Below are positions 31,346 to 44,381 of a stretch of DNA of 64,000 bases, in pieces (position 1 is the first letter of the stretch; each line of letters begins with the position of its first letter). A program made the position numbers and the translations under genes. This stretch comes from Datnioides undecimradiatus (Eukaryota > Chordata > Actinopteri > Lobotiformes > Datnioididae): assembly GCA_008933995.1 (NCBI GenBank), contig WARS01000015.1:6880861-6944860 (forward strand), read 5' to 3'. The notes beneath the pieces were generated by a model that made no database searches, was not told the origin of the DNA, and was given only the letters and a program-made list of their open reading frames with translations.

Positions 31346-34249
31346 AATGTATATCCATGTCCTCTGCTTGTTTTTGTTTGTTCGTTGTTTTTTTGACACA
31401 GGAAACGCTTCTTTTTATGTACAGCTGCACTTTTTTCTGTCATGCATCTCTATGGGACGTGGTCTACGAGCTTGAAGGAGCGCGTCGGTCTGCGTATCAG
31501 CGAGCGGCGATCAGTCAGGACTTTCAGATCTCCATCAAACAGCGGTGTCAGAAGAAAGCAGAGAGGGATCACTCTCACTGGCAGCAGCTTTCACGCTGTC
31601 ATCTCAGGCGAGCTGACGAGGAATATGAAATGTATCAATTGATATCCCCATGGTCTCTGTAGCTTCTGTCAGGCAGCCAGGCTCAGCCAACCACAATAAC
31701 CTGTTTACATGCATCGAACACTGACAGCGGTGCCACAGGATGACTAAATCAGTGTATGCAGTTTGTCAGGTGTGTGTGTGTTTGTATAGACATGTTTTTG
31801 TGTGTGCTCCTTCTTGTTTGCATGCCTCTGTGTCTCTCGTCTTGCAAGCATGTGTGCGTGTGTGTGTGTGTATGTGTTAAGGCCTTTAGGGAGCGAATGG
31901 GAACAGGTGGTAGCTCCAGACTACAGGAGCTCCTGACAGCAGTAAGGTCCCCAGACTCCCAGCCCCTCATTAAACATTGACACAAAAACACTGCAACTGT
32001 CTGTGTGTGAACAGTAATGAAGTGCAGACGGCTACACTGGTATACACACTGCAACTTAGCACAGCACGAGCTCTCAGTCTGCCTCTGTGTGTGTTTGTGT
32101 GTGTGTTGTCCATCTGTGTGCGCTCATTAATGAGGCACATTTGTCCACAGAGGTGTCCACTTAGATATTGAGGAATTCGTCAGGTTTAGCAACAAAAGCA
32201 CCCGTCTGCTGTCAGAGGCCAGACAGAACTGTCCATTTGTTATGTGATGGATGCATGCCTGTGAGAAGAAGTGTGTGTGTGTGTGTGTCAGAGAGAGAGA
32301 GAGAGAGAGCATAAAAACACACATGTATGTGTGTATCCATGCAAGTAAATGAATACTTGTTCTTGTGTGTGTGTGTGCATGTGAAACCACTTCCTGTGTG
32401 TCTGACCTGTGCTCAGGTCCCTGCTCAGTTCCAGTTGGTAATGACGTCCCTTGGGTGTAGCGCGGTACAGCAGCCTCCTCCGGTCTGTCTCACTGTATAC
32501 TCCTAATGACATCATGATCACACACTGGCCCCTTTCATGCCAAAAGCCCTCTTCCTCACCGTCACCATCAAAACTCCTATCTAGAGCATTCACTCCCTCT
32601 CTTTCACCATCACACACACACACACACACACAGTGCACCATGGCTTAACAACACATCAAGGCCTTGACATTTTCTTGCAGAACAGTAGATCTGTTCTTCT
32701 TTATAGTTTCACCTATAGAGAGCAATACTTTAAGTTAAATCAAAAGCAAAGTGGTTCTGGGTTTCAAATGTGCTGCGTAAGACATAGATTATAGTGGCAG
32801 GCGAATGCTACAAAAGCAAAATAGAGTGTATCTTGTGTTTTATCTTCACCTTTAAAGCCACAGTGTGAAGACAAGGGAGCTACTATACAGATCCCTGCAA
32901 GAGACACCTGGCAGCAGCTTTGGATTCATACACAGTAAGACTGAAAGAGTGGCACTTGAGGTATTTATCCCCCACTGTAAATTGTCATGCACGATGTTCT
33001 TCAACATAAAAACATGGCAGCCTCTTCGAACATACTTTGTTTTAATGGTTTAATTCAATTGCATAAGCTTTGTTCCTAAAAACTCATGATTTTCATAGCC
33101 TCATTTGTGAGCCCTCCACATGTTACTCTGTGATCCACAGCGTTCACATTTGAAAAGTGAAAGCGTTTTTTACCTGTCATCCAGCATCTTCAAGGATGTT
33201 TTTTCTAATCCCACAGACGTCTATGCTTCTTCCTTTGAATTTCCACAAAATGTGCCACTGCGCAGGCCGCAGCTGTGGTCAGCAGTTTGTGGTAATATTG
33301 GATTTAAAAGTGCACTGGGTAAACATTTTATCTTTCTGGGCACACAGTAGATGTCCACAGGTCACAAAAACCTTGTGTTGGTTGGTATTGCTGATGGTTC
33401 TAAATACTGCAATACCCACGAGCCTGAGTCCCCACTGCTTTGGAAAAGAAAACCAATCAGAGATGTGAGTCAGAACTGTAGCAACTTCAAAACACTTCAT
33501 TCTTGCAGTTGGGAACAAAACACACACATAGTTGCAGAATTCATCAAACATGACCTGATTTAAATTGCTGAATGTTTTATTAAGTATCTAAAAAGCATAA
33601 GCTCTAGCTTCTCCTCACCATCAGCACTCGCTCTGTATAAGCAGCACATTGCATGCAACAGATTTTTAATCTAAACAATAGAGTTCATTTCTTTAAAAAA
33701 TTCGGTCCTTGTTGCTTCTTCTGCTGTGGTTTAATGCCATCCGTTGGCAGAATTAGCACAATCAGGTGTTTATCTTGACAAAAGAGTAGTGCATTGAAGC
33801 ATGCATTCATTTGCATTTTGCAAATTTTCTCTAAATTCAGATAAACTTCGCATCACATTTGGATGGAAGCTAGCTATGGGTCTTTGTAGAAAATTACCCT
33901 GCATCCTCAAAATGACTCCACCCTCTTTACAACTCTATGGGCCATGGGTCTCTAAATATTCTTTGGACCCTTTTCAGCACTTGTGAAGTCGATCTATCCA
34001 GGAAAAAACCCACAGCCTGAAAATTTACAGTATATGAGAATGCAGTCTGTGTTCTTCTAACAGTACAGCTTTCTGCAAAAGGTCCGGGGCCTTGGTGCAT
34101 TGAGCTTGCTATCATTACAGGAGTACAAAAAAAGGATCATAGGCATGTGTTCTTCAACACAGCCTGCAGCATCATCCCGGTTACCACAGGGACTGTCTTT
34201 CTTTCCTGCTCTTCTTACAGAAGGCCGTTGGAGTTTGATCTCCTCTCTC

Positions 34250-34720
34250 CCCCTCCATCGGCCCCGAGGCGTCTGATTAAATGCTAATTAAAGCCGTTAG
34301 CGCTGCTATCACCGCTGCTAACTCCTCTCTCTCTGTCACAGAGATTAATGCCCCTCGTTCATCATCCCACCTCGCCCAGCCTGAGTACCTGCCCAGCTCG
34401 CAAAACCTGATCAAGTCATCAGCCCCAAAACCCCTCTCCTCCGCTCCCTCCAACCGCACGAAGATGGACGAGGGGTTTAAATTTTAATTTGAAAATTGCC
34501 CTCAATTACTTCTGCGGCGACCACTTGCCGGAGCTTCTCATGTGGTTGAGTGGAAAGGGGTTACAGCAGCGGGTCAGTGGCCATGATGAGCGATAAGGGG
34601 ACATTAATAAGAAAGGCAGAGGTTCATTTAAAAGCAGAAAGGACAGTGGGAGCAGCTTTCTCATTATTTAACTCCCCCAGCTTTATTTAAAGGACTTTAT
34701 TTAAGGATACCAAGTTAATG
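34250..34720. promoter_or_regulatory. Candidate conserved non-coding (enhancer-like) block
   Basis: This is complex, non-repetitive sequence with dense AT-type homeodomain core words (GATTAAATGCTAATTAAAG at about 34274; TTTAAATTTTAATTTGAAAA around 34478; ACATTAATAAG around 34600) inside moderate-GC DNA. It stands out from the surrounding AT-rich, repeat-bearing DNA. Conservation cannot be tested here. Confidence 0.2.
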
Positions 34721-36691
34721 TGTCCTCCAGGACAGACGGTTAAAGCGCCTGACAGAGTGAGAAAGTTACGGCCATAACTTACACCCTGAGCACACACTGC
34801 GGTGCCATCTTTTTTACCTCTTTTGACATTCTCGCCGTTTTCAGGCAGAGCGGAACGAGCCTTGGAGGGACATAAAATGTTAGAACAAAGTTACACACAT
34901 CATTTAATTTTATTCTTTCACAATTTCTGGCCCACAAATGTTTTATTGGTTCCAATATCGGTAATCATTATAAGCTATTGGAAGATATTGAGCTATGTAT
35001 AACAAGTCAGCCAAATGTCATTTGAACTACCACCAGATCGGGGGAGCTCTGCCCTGAAATATGCAGCTACTCTGCAGGGCCTCATCTGCTGTTTGTTTTA
35101 TGCATATCATTTTAACTGAATTGCACTCGTGCCCCTTGCATGATAAGGCTTTTCCTCTTTTTCAGATACACCTTACAGCAAACAGGTTGCTGTTAGTGCT
35201 CTGTATAAGTAGTTTGTGTGTAACCTTTTAAGGTATTCTGGCATAAATGTCTGAATTTCGGCCCCCACAGACTGCGTGTCCTCCCTAACCCTTTTTCTTA
35301 ACTCTGTCTCCGACCTTTCTGCCATGGCAGCATATCTTAACTTTCCTTAACTTTGCGCCACAGAATCTAATGCAACACCTTCATCTTTCAGGTAAAATCT
35401 GACTCTTTTTTAACAGTTTTGTTATGAATTAACAGTGAGAAAAGCTTTCTCAACTTTTGTCCCCACAGTGTGCCTATGTTCCAGCCCGAGCAACAAACCT
35501 GAGTCAACAGCGCTGTCATCCAGTGGTTTCCAAGGACAATTAGCAAATATACAGAGATTTACGCACCTGCGACCTGACTGCTCCCGCCCCCAAATACTTT
35601 CACTTCATCTCTCATTGTCATTGCCAAACTCTCTGCCGGATGCCTGTCCAAAGACTCTAAATCTGTCTGCCAGTGTTTATAATGTCACAATGAATACTGA
35701 GAAATGGAGGAAAAACCCACTTGACTCTTCTTTTCCTCTTGTAATATGTTTCATAGACATGAAGCACACGTGTAACAGGACAGGATGCCTACATAACATA
35801 TACATTTGTTATACTATAGTATGGCAAAGGCAAAAATGCTCCAGACTTTGATACAAACGCCATAGAGATGGCATTTGAGCTGAAAATGACTCCATGCCAG
35901 CCTCCACTTTCTTTTATGCTTTCAGAATAGCCCTCAGAGCAAAACTGAGCTCCAGATTTCAGGTAATGTGACATTTAATAGTGTGTGCAGCATGCACAGG
36001 TTCTGGGGCTGCACTGCAGGAATAAACAACACTATAGTCAAGGTTAGCAAGCTTCATGGGAAGAGATGGCTTTAACATTCCAACGCTGGTTGATTAAAAG
36101 CCTAAATGAGTAACAGCGTGATGTCCCCCACTCACTCCATCATCCAGTCCGCTTTCCTTTTTTTTTCTTTCCGGCAGCAGCAGGCACCATGCGTCCGGCG
36201 AACGGGAACAAAGACGGGGGAAAAGAGACAGGGAGAAAGAGGGATGGAGCGACAGGAAGAGGAGAGAATGAGAGCATATATCAAGGCCGTTTTCAGTGAC
36301 ATTTGTGCTCTCGGTGTGGAGAGCCACTATGAATATCAATATGAACCCATGGAGAGGAAACATAGTCTTTTTTTCCTTCTCACTGGGCTATTCATGCACA
36401 CAAGAAATCTATTCAAGTCAATGTAATGGCCAATCTCTGAGCCTGTGCATGGTTGTGTGAACAGTGCAGCCTCGGCTCTACATCTTTTCTCTCCCTCTCA
36501 TGAGTGTGGCTGGGCTTGTATCAGTGAAAAACACTTTATGTCAAGTGCAACTGTGGCAAACACTACAGTATGTAAATCAGATTGGATTAAATGCTCGCAT
36601 GAGTACAGCTCGACGGCACCAATCAGCAACAGCTACCAACCAACAGTTTTCTCAATATAATTTTTGGTGTTTTCACACAGCCTCTCCTCTC

Positions 36692-36730
36692 CGCTCCTCT
36701 TCCTCTTCCTCTTCCTCTTCCTCTTCCTCT
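36692..36730. repeat. (CTCTTC)n hexamer repeat
   Basis: About six tandem CTCTTC/CTTCCT units form a pyrimidine-only tract. Confidence 0.8.
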
Positions 36731-37232
36731 GGTGCTTAGAGATATAGAGTCAAAGGGATGCAAATCTACCCACTTCCTTCCTCCCCTCCCCCATCTGCAA
36801 ACACAGATAGCCCCAGGCCAGTCCCAGGCCTTTCTATATGCAGAACCAGTGACAGGAGTTACGCATCATTCTCCCCCTGTTCCCTCCCTAACAAGCTGCA
36901 AGCCTCGCTCTCACTAGGCTGCACGTATGAAGCTGCGTGATTGGTTTGGTACGGTAATAACAATACGGGAATAGTGAGCTGGCTGCCTCCTCCCTTTTGC
37001 ATGTGGATCTTTACCGCCTCCTCTCTCCTTCCTTTCCCTGCTCACCTTTTGTGGGTGTATGTGTGTGCGCGCCATATCTGTGTATGTGTGATTGTGGACT
37101 GTTGGCTCCAGGCTTATTACTTTAAGTTGTCTCCAGCCCCAGCGCTAATCCCTGTCTTCTTCAGGGAGGGATAACAATAATACAACAAGATCCAGAGGTA
37201 CTAATGAAATCCTATCAGGTTCCTGAGTCTGA

Positions 37233-37505
37233 ATGTCAGAGAGAGAGAGAGAAGGAGAGAGAGAAGACTCGGAGTGTATGAGGTATTGATTGAATCAAGA
37301 GCAAAGTGAGAGAGAGAGAGAGAGGGAAAAAGAGAGCGATAGAAGGAGGAGTGAGGAGGAAGAAAGGAAGGCGCGGAAGTGTAGCCATGAAGAGAGAAAA
37401 TAGTTACTGAAAAGCGAGTGAATAAACAGAGTGAGAGCGAGGTTCGAGGAGGAACATAATCAGAGCAACAGAGTGAAAGGAAGAAGAGAGCGTAGAGGAC
37501 TTATG
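37233..37505. repeat. Purine-rich (GA) tract
   Basis: About 270 bases are dominated by G and A, with runs of GA dinucleotide at 37239-37263 and 37308-37324 and GGAGGA/GAAAGGAAG words after. The strand asymmetry is strong, with few pyrimidine interruptions. Confidence 0.75.
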
Positions 37506-37777
37506 CCAAAAGAAGAGATTAAGAGTGGATGTGAAAGTTGGGTTTGAGTGGAGACAGAATGTTTTCTCTTCGGTGACTGAGCATGCGGCAGCTACAACAC
37601 ATCAGCTCTGACTTGAGTAGGTTTCAGACCCAGACCAATTCTCCCTCTGCGTCTCCGCCAGACCCACCATTCGCCCCTGGGATTGAATTAGGCCTGCCCC
37701 ATTATACAGTTGCCATGGGGACCCTGACACCTCCACTGACGAAGTGAGAGCCATGCAAGGCTGAGTTGCTGATCAGA

Positions 37778-37779
<2 letters not shown>

Positions 37780-37821
<42 letters not shown>
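37780..37821. repeat. (TG)21 microsatellite
   Basis: A pure 42-base TG tract followed by AGTGAGTG. Confidence 0.9.
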
Positions 37822-37822
<1 letters not shown>

Positions 37823-38348
37823 TGAGTGTACACACGCATTTAAGTCTGTTACTGACATATGTGGAGGTATCACTCACATGTTATGAACAGGTTATAGTAA
37901 TTGGTGCCTTTAAAAATCTTCAGCCAGTGTAATCATTTGATTTTCTATTCATCAGTTTTTCAATACATAATACCTAAACAATCACAAAGAAAGAAAGAAA
38001 GTAATAGAAAAATAAAGAAAACCAAGTCATCTTTATTGCATTGTTTTAACACAATGTACAATGAAGACATTAGTTAGAGCAGGTACAAGGGATTTTTAAC
38101 TGGTTATGCAACATTATCAGTTTAGTACGGATTCCTCTTTATGAGCACCATAAGCAATCAAGACAATTAGCAAGAAGATTGGCTGTTTCTATATAGTTAT
38201 TCTTAATGTCACAATCAGACAAAATTATTTATTTCACGCAGACCAGAGAGACATTTTTTACCCTTCCCCAGGCAAAGTTTCCACTGAGTTGTAAGTTAGC
38301 CAGTTAAACAAGAAGCAAGAGGAGATTTTTCTTTTTTGAGTTTTATTT

Positions 38349-38527
38349 TTGATGTATTTTGCAACTGCAGCTAATACTGCTGAAGCTGAGGCACAGAAAA
38401 AAGCTAAAAGGAGTAGTGTTAGAGCAGGTGCAAGAACCCAAATCAACCTCGGTCCGCCATTCAAGAGATTAGGGAATTTTAAAGGATTCAAAACTGATTC
38501 AGAGAATTGGCCTCGTCCTCCTAGACG
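38349..38527 (+). other. Short degraded open frame resembling a fish repeat-encoded segment
   Basis: A 60-residue stretch reads ...EAQKKAKRSSVRAGARTQ then INLGPPFKRLGNFKGFKTDSE. The pattern INLG-x-x-F-x-R-x-x-x-x-x-x-GFKTDSE resembles a motif often seen in predicted fish zinc-finger/transposon-related proteins (IGxAFxRWRxLRxxxGxKTDAELA). It ends next to a GTATGT donor-like sequence. No other exon is seen nearby, so it is probably a relic or chance. Confidence 0.2.
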
Positions 38528-41500
38528 GGTATGTAATATGCATCTTCTATCTATAAATATATTGTGCTAAAATATGTGGTTTACAGTCCATTAGGTTTTA
38601 CTACATGGTGGACACTGCTGTAATACTACTGCCTTGTTATGTCACATTCTTTGTTAGTCTTGCTGTTGATTTATTATCATGAAGACATTACAGTATTAGG
38701 CAGTGTTGATAACTTTAGCTTTCTCTACAAATCTTAAACAGCCATAAGCAGATATATAACGTCTTTGCTTTGCATCCGTCAAAAAGGAAAACAGTATTAA
38801 AAATAAGTTGTGTTTCTCTCTCACTCACTTGCAAAACAAATGCAAGAGCCAGCCAGATCAAGGTCAATGTCACGAGGCAGTGGAAACATGAACACTTCTG
38901 TCCTGTTCAGTCACCAGAATCAGCACATAATGAAAGTTTCTTGTAGTCACCTTGTCTCATGATATTAAGGAGGTCCCCAGACATTTTTCCCATAGGGGCA
39001 ATTACAAAGTTAGTTTAACCATTTTTGGAAACAGGGTTGTTGCTGCTGGTCTCTAAAACTGTACTAATAGTTGGTTGTTTCCTTCTTTTTTGCCACTCTG
39101 GGGCATTTAACATATCATGGCCTTGTAATGTTCATATGATTCAGATGTTAACAAACAGTTGCCTGTAATGCATCCACAGGATATGGAGCAACACTGGGGA
39201 TAAAGAGTCATGTTTAATTTCTTTTTCATTCATTTAGACCTGGTTTGGTTCCCACCTAACTCTCAGGAGTCCACAGTTTATTGCTGGCTTTGTTGGTCTG
39301 CTGTTTGCTGCTGGGCAGGCAGCATATACTGGGTTCATCAGGGCATTTTTGCTAAAAACAGCTGCCTCCTCCGACTGGAGATAAGGTAATTAGGTGTAGT
39401 GAAAGTAAATAAAAGGTCAGATCCAATAAAACCAAAACTGTGAGCTGAAAGACACTAAAACTCTTTCTAAAAAGCAGAGGAGTTCATTACTATGAACAAC
39501 CCTTTCACATTACAGAGTCTCAATTGTCCCATGGTTCATACCCACCATCAGTGTTGACTGTAATGATGGTTAAAGGGTCCTCCAAACAACCAAAGGTAAG
39601 TCTTTGTACAGGTCTTCTGTGACCAAAATGAATGTAACATTAAACAATTCTAAAATAAGTGTTATTTACTTGGTGGGACACAAGAAGAGTAAGCTAAGTC
39701 CCTAAATTAATCTGGTATAAATTGGTTTTTCCATTGCTTTCCAAGTCCCTGTGGCACGCAGGAACATTTTTCAATTTTGCTTTAGAAACATTTTCTAGAT
39801 TAGCCAGGACACTGTGGATATATTTGTAAAAAAAAAAAAAATCATTGCGTCCAAATTTGTTCATGTATTTATTTATTTCTCTAATTTTACCTGTGTCCCC
39901 TGAGAGGACCTGAGCCAGATCCTAGTTACCCGCTTCTGAGGACACACATGCAAACAATTGGATGGGTGCTGATAGTGGATACCTTGTATGTCTCCTCACA
40001 CTGGAATGTTGTCACCAACGCAGATCTAATGGATGGCCAGAGAAAGGATGCCACCCACAGCACCATCTGGCTAATGCCCCGTCCTCTGCTTATGAATTAC
40101 GCTAAATTGTGCCCAAGAGAGAGAAGCCACATGTTCATTATGAAAGCTGCAGGGGTATTAGAGATCCCCTGAGTCGCACCAAACGAGCTGCATGTCACAG
40201 GACGGCGTGACACACAACACGGTGCCACGAAGGGAGGGGGGAAAAAAAGACACAACCTTCTCCAGACTTAATAGGATGCATTCATCAGGCAACCTTGACT
40301 GAGTTCTGATGGCGCTGGGTTCTCAACAGTCTCAACAATGACTGACTGTTCTGTCAGAGCAGAATATGTTTGGTTAGGCTGTTTGGTAAGTCCAGCTTGT
40401 TCACAAGTAGGACTTTAGGTTGGGTGAAATCAAGAGAAACTACGCTGATGGATGTCAACCCCAACACCAAGTGACACCCAGACCTGGACTGAAAGACGGT
40501 AGCCATTTTGTGGCAAAATGCTGACAACTGCAGCCAGTGTACTCGCACCACCATTAGGTATCTTTATCTGCATCTAGACCATCATGAGACCAGGCTAACA
40601 GCATCTGTCAGTCCTGCAAAAACCCCTCCGGTACCATAAAAGAATGGGGCCCCTCAGTAAAGGAACCGAGGCTGGATAACCCAGTGGGGACTCATAGGAA
40701 GGTATGGAGGGAAATAAAATGCTTTGCTGTATTTTTTTTTCATTTTTTTCTCCTCTCACCACGGTGTGTGCCATGCATCGCCATGCAGGCAGATGGGGGA
40801 GGTGGAGGTGGAAATAAAACATGCATGAGTCGCCTGCAGCCCAGGAAAATAATTACTGTCATTTAGCAGACATGTAGAGGAGAGCAGCGCAGCCCGGTCT
40901 GCCCACAGTACACCACCACACCGCCTGCATACCGATGAACTGGAGGGAAAACAGAGAGGGAGGGACCACGCTGAGTGGGAGAGAGTTTTGTCAAAGATGG
41001 CACAATGTTTCCTTGTTTGATGGTAATGGACGCCGCAGTTTATTTTAAGGATGTTTTCATGTGTCACTCAAAGCTGACAGAATCCTTGCACTGTTGCAAT
41101 CACAAGAAATTAACCAGAGAGGCTCTTCTTTTTATCGATTCTCTCCTCTCCAGGGGTTCCTGCGTGTCTCTGTACATTGTGGAGCGCCAGTCTGGGTCCA
41201 GCAGCCTCAAAGAACACAAGACGAAGTACAGTATATTCCTCCGAAGATCAGAGAACAAGATTTGACCTCTGTCTCTTGGCTGAGGCTAAATCATGCGCTT
41301 CTTCTCTCTCTTTAACTCTGTCATTCATCCCATCTCTCCCTCCTCCTCCTCCTTTTTCTCTACATCTGTCCATCTCCTTCCTTTTCGTCTTCCTCCTTCC
41401 ATTCCTTTTGCCTGGAGTCAGACCACAGCACAAATTTATAGGAGGTGGAGGGATGCCAGTGGAGGTCAAACGCGTGAGCGGCTCCCCGTCTGCCTCCCCT

Positions 41501-42687
41501 ATCATTCTTTATGGCCGATCTAGTGGCGGAGCCTTCATTACCCTGAATTATATGCCACGATTATTACCTCTCCCCCCCGGCCCATGCAGGACGGCCCTGG
41601 CCTTATCATCTTATCATCTTACCCAGGAGGAACGTAATGTGGGAATTTGTGATATATAGAGCAACATCTGCCTTCAACATGACTCCACTGCGGATCTTTG
41701 AACTTTACATCCTCACATCCCCAGTATGTGATGTATGTGGTGTATGGCTAGGATCACAGGCGTGTTTGTGGAGAGCTAAAATTGGCTGCAGAAGCATATT
41801 GTCTGAAGGGGGTGTGGGCCTTCCATGTAGATCAACGCTGTTTGTATTCTCTGCATTTAATTAGACTTACTGATCCCCACATGATTGGATATGCTGACTT
41901 CTTCTCTCCAGCGCTAAAGCAGAAACCCACCACAGTTTGTTCCACCACACCTCAACTATAAAAATCTCTCAGTGTGATTACAGTCCATATTTTTTGAAAT
42001 ACTTTTCTGTTGGCTCCTCAGATGCAGTGGTGGCTACATGTGCATTTTTAGTCTTTTCTCCTTCCCATCTGTTTTTGATGTTTGAGGGAGACCCTGCAAT
42101 GCAAAGACATCTGCTCACCAAACTAAAGACTCACCCTCACTGTTCCTGATATTTTCTAATCTGATTGGTACAAATTATATCCTCAAATTTTGACAGTAAA
42201 AATCACAAAAGTTGGACTCTCTTTATTGTTGCTCCTTTTTTCTCACCAACAAACCTCCATTACACATGTTTATTACCACAACTGAGGTGCCAGTGTGAAG
42301 CCTGATAATCTGGGAAATCAGCGGGGTGTTCAGATAGCAGCAAGCTTTGGCAGTCTAGATATATTGTACTTTTTCACAACTCATTTTCGAGTGGGCACAC
42401 TGAGAGAACCTGCACTGTATCGCGGTGTAAATATCAGCGCAGGCACAGAGGGGGGTGGCAGACAAAGACTGGATGACACATGCAAGAAGGCAGAAGGCTT
42501 CATCATCTCGGCGACAAATCAGAAATTTCTCAGGGAGTTTGCAAAAGTTTTGACTCACAGATTTCTCCCTGTAATATCAGAATCAAGTGTCTTTGTTCTA
42601 GTCAAACCTCAGTTGTAGCAAATGCACACCGGGTGGAGCTGAGGGTAACGTTAGATTGCTTTGAAAATGTGTCATCAGCTTGAGGTG

Positions 42688-43145
42688 CAGTACAGAAGTA
42701 TTCAAGCCATTTACTCAAGTGTCGATAGTAACAGCGTTTCTACTAGTTTGTCCACCTATTTATATCACGACAGAAATAATCCAATATAGTTCAACAGTAG
42801 CACAAACTTCAACCTCTAAAATGCATTAATTTGAATCGATTCTGAAACAGCTTCATGATGGTGTGTTTGTAATCATATTAGATAATTATGCCAAATTAAT
42901 TTACATTTAAACAGTATTTTTTATTGTTGTGGTTTGTCAATGTGGAGTTATTTCATATTACTTTGTATACAGCTGGGATATTAATAGCATTGTGACAGGT
43001 TTTTGTAATATGATTGGTTGGTTTGGATTTATTTATTTTTTTGTATGGTTACAAGTAAGTGTTGTTATTAAATATATGCAGTGATGTAAGAAATACAATA
43101 TTTTACCAGAAATTCAATGTAAAGTAGTATAATGAAATAATTAAA
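42688..43145. mobile_element. Decayed teleost interspersed repeat
   Basis: One end reads GTACAGAAGTATTCAAGCCA followed by TTTACTCAAGTG. The other reads GTAAGAAATACAATATTTTA, then AATGTAAAGTAGTATAATGA. These words match my memory of an abundant teleost repeat with ends about TACTCAAGTATTTCCATTTT / ACAGAAGTATTAGCATC. It is AT-rich in the middle and has no coding capacity. Boundaries are approximate. Confidence 0.4.
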
Positions 43146-43149
43146 GGTG

Positions 43150-43310
43150 TGAGTTTGACAAGGCAACTTTATTTACGTAGCACTTTTCTTTACAAGTAAG
43201 CTCAATGTGCATTAAGCTCAGTGCACAATAACATGTAAAGAAAAGAACTTAATGAATAATGCAAAAAGCCACCCACCAGGAGACATTAAAGAACCAACAT
43301 GAAACTCACA
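43150..43310 (-). mobile_element. Antisense retroelement tail relic
   Basis: The + strand reads ACAAGGCAACTTTATTTACG followed by TAGCACTTTTCTTTACAAGT and AGCTCAATGTGCATTAAGC. In reverse complement this is the familiar teleost non-LTR 3' tail (...GTGCTACGTAAATAAAGTTGCC). It is diverged and short. Confidence 0.4.
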
Positions 43311-44355
43311 GACAGATCTAAACATGCACAGAGACTTATTATGAAAGTCCAAATGATTCAGATTAATGCAGTTGAGGCTGATATATTATGGCTTTTAATG
43401 GATTACATCACCCTCTGTTAACACTGGATCATACACAATCCAGAATGCAACTCAGTATTTACTACATTACTGTCATAAGACCCTGCCTGACTGGAAAATA
43501 GCCACCTGCTTCAGATTCCATGTGTGTAAAACAACATCATCAGGGTTATTGTCTCAGACAGAGTCACAGAAGACATTATAGACTCCAACTGTTTCCAGAG
43601 GCTAAAAAGCAGCTATAGTCCAGTTGAGGTCAGCTGAAATCTGCAATTTTTTATTATCAATTTTTTTTTATATTAGACGTTACATGATGGATTACAGGAA
43701 ATCATCTCCTCTATACATACATAATAGTGATGATACTGAAAATGGATCGCTTTAACATAAGTTCATAAGCACGGCAAACTTGTTTATCCATGAGTACTTT
43801 AACATTCGTAAACGACCCATCAAAGGGCACCTAGATGGCACAATAGCCTCAAAGCAACAAGACTGTTTTTAATTTTATATGTGTGGCTGTGTGTGTGTGT
43901 GTGGCTGCAGTTCCATTTCTTTTACTTTCCACCTTTAGTTCAAAGTATATAGAGCTCCAGAGAGGTGATGTCAGATAATTACAGAAACCACTGGAAAATC
44001 TGAAGTTTAGTGTAAATAGTGAGTTGTGGAAATGTCCACTATTAACTCAATTCTTACAGATACCTGCTACGGTGTCCCTTGAAGTAAAGCAGAAGTACGT
44101 CAAAATTGTATTAAAATACTTAACAAATGTATGTTCCATTGTTGTGTGTTGGCTATTAGTGACACACGTGAATCATTTTTGCTGTTTGTCTTTTAGTTTA
44201 TTTCCAGGGAACACCAGGACATGAGGACTGAAAGTGAGCACATCCCCTGCCATCAGACCCATCAATGGGCACAATTACAGAACTTGTTGTGCTGTATCAT
44301 GACCAAAGTGTAAGTACAGACTCGACGGGGGGTTGTAGACAGGATTTGGATGGCG

Positions 44356-44381
44356 CACACACACACACACACACACACACA
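44356..44381. repeat. (CA)13 microsatellite
   Basis: A pure 26-base CA tract in the intergenic interval. Confidence 0.9.

Noticed and set aside
42295-42618. A 107-codon plus-strand open frame in the intergenic interval
   Set aside because: No family resemblance, no good start context or splice partners, and a length expected by chance.
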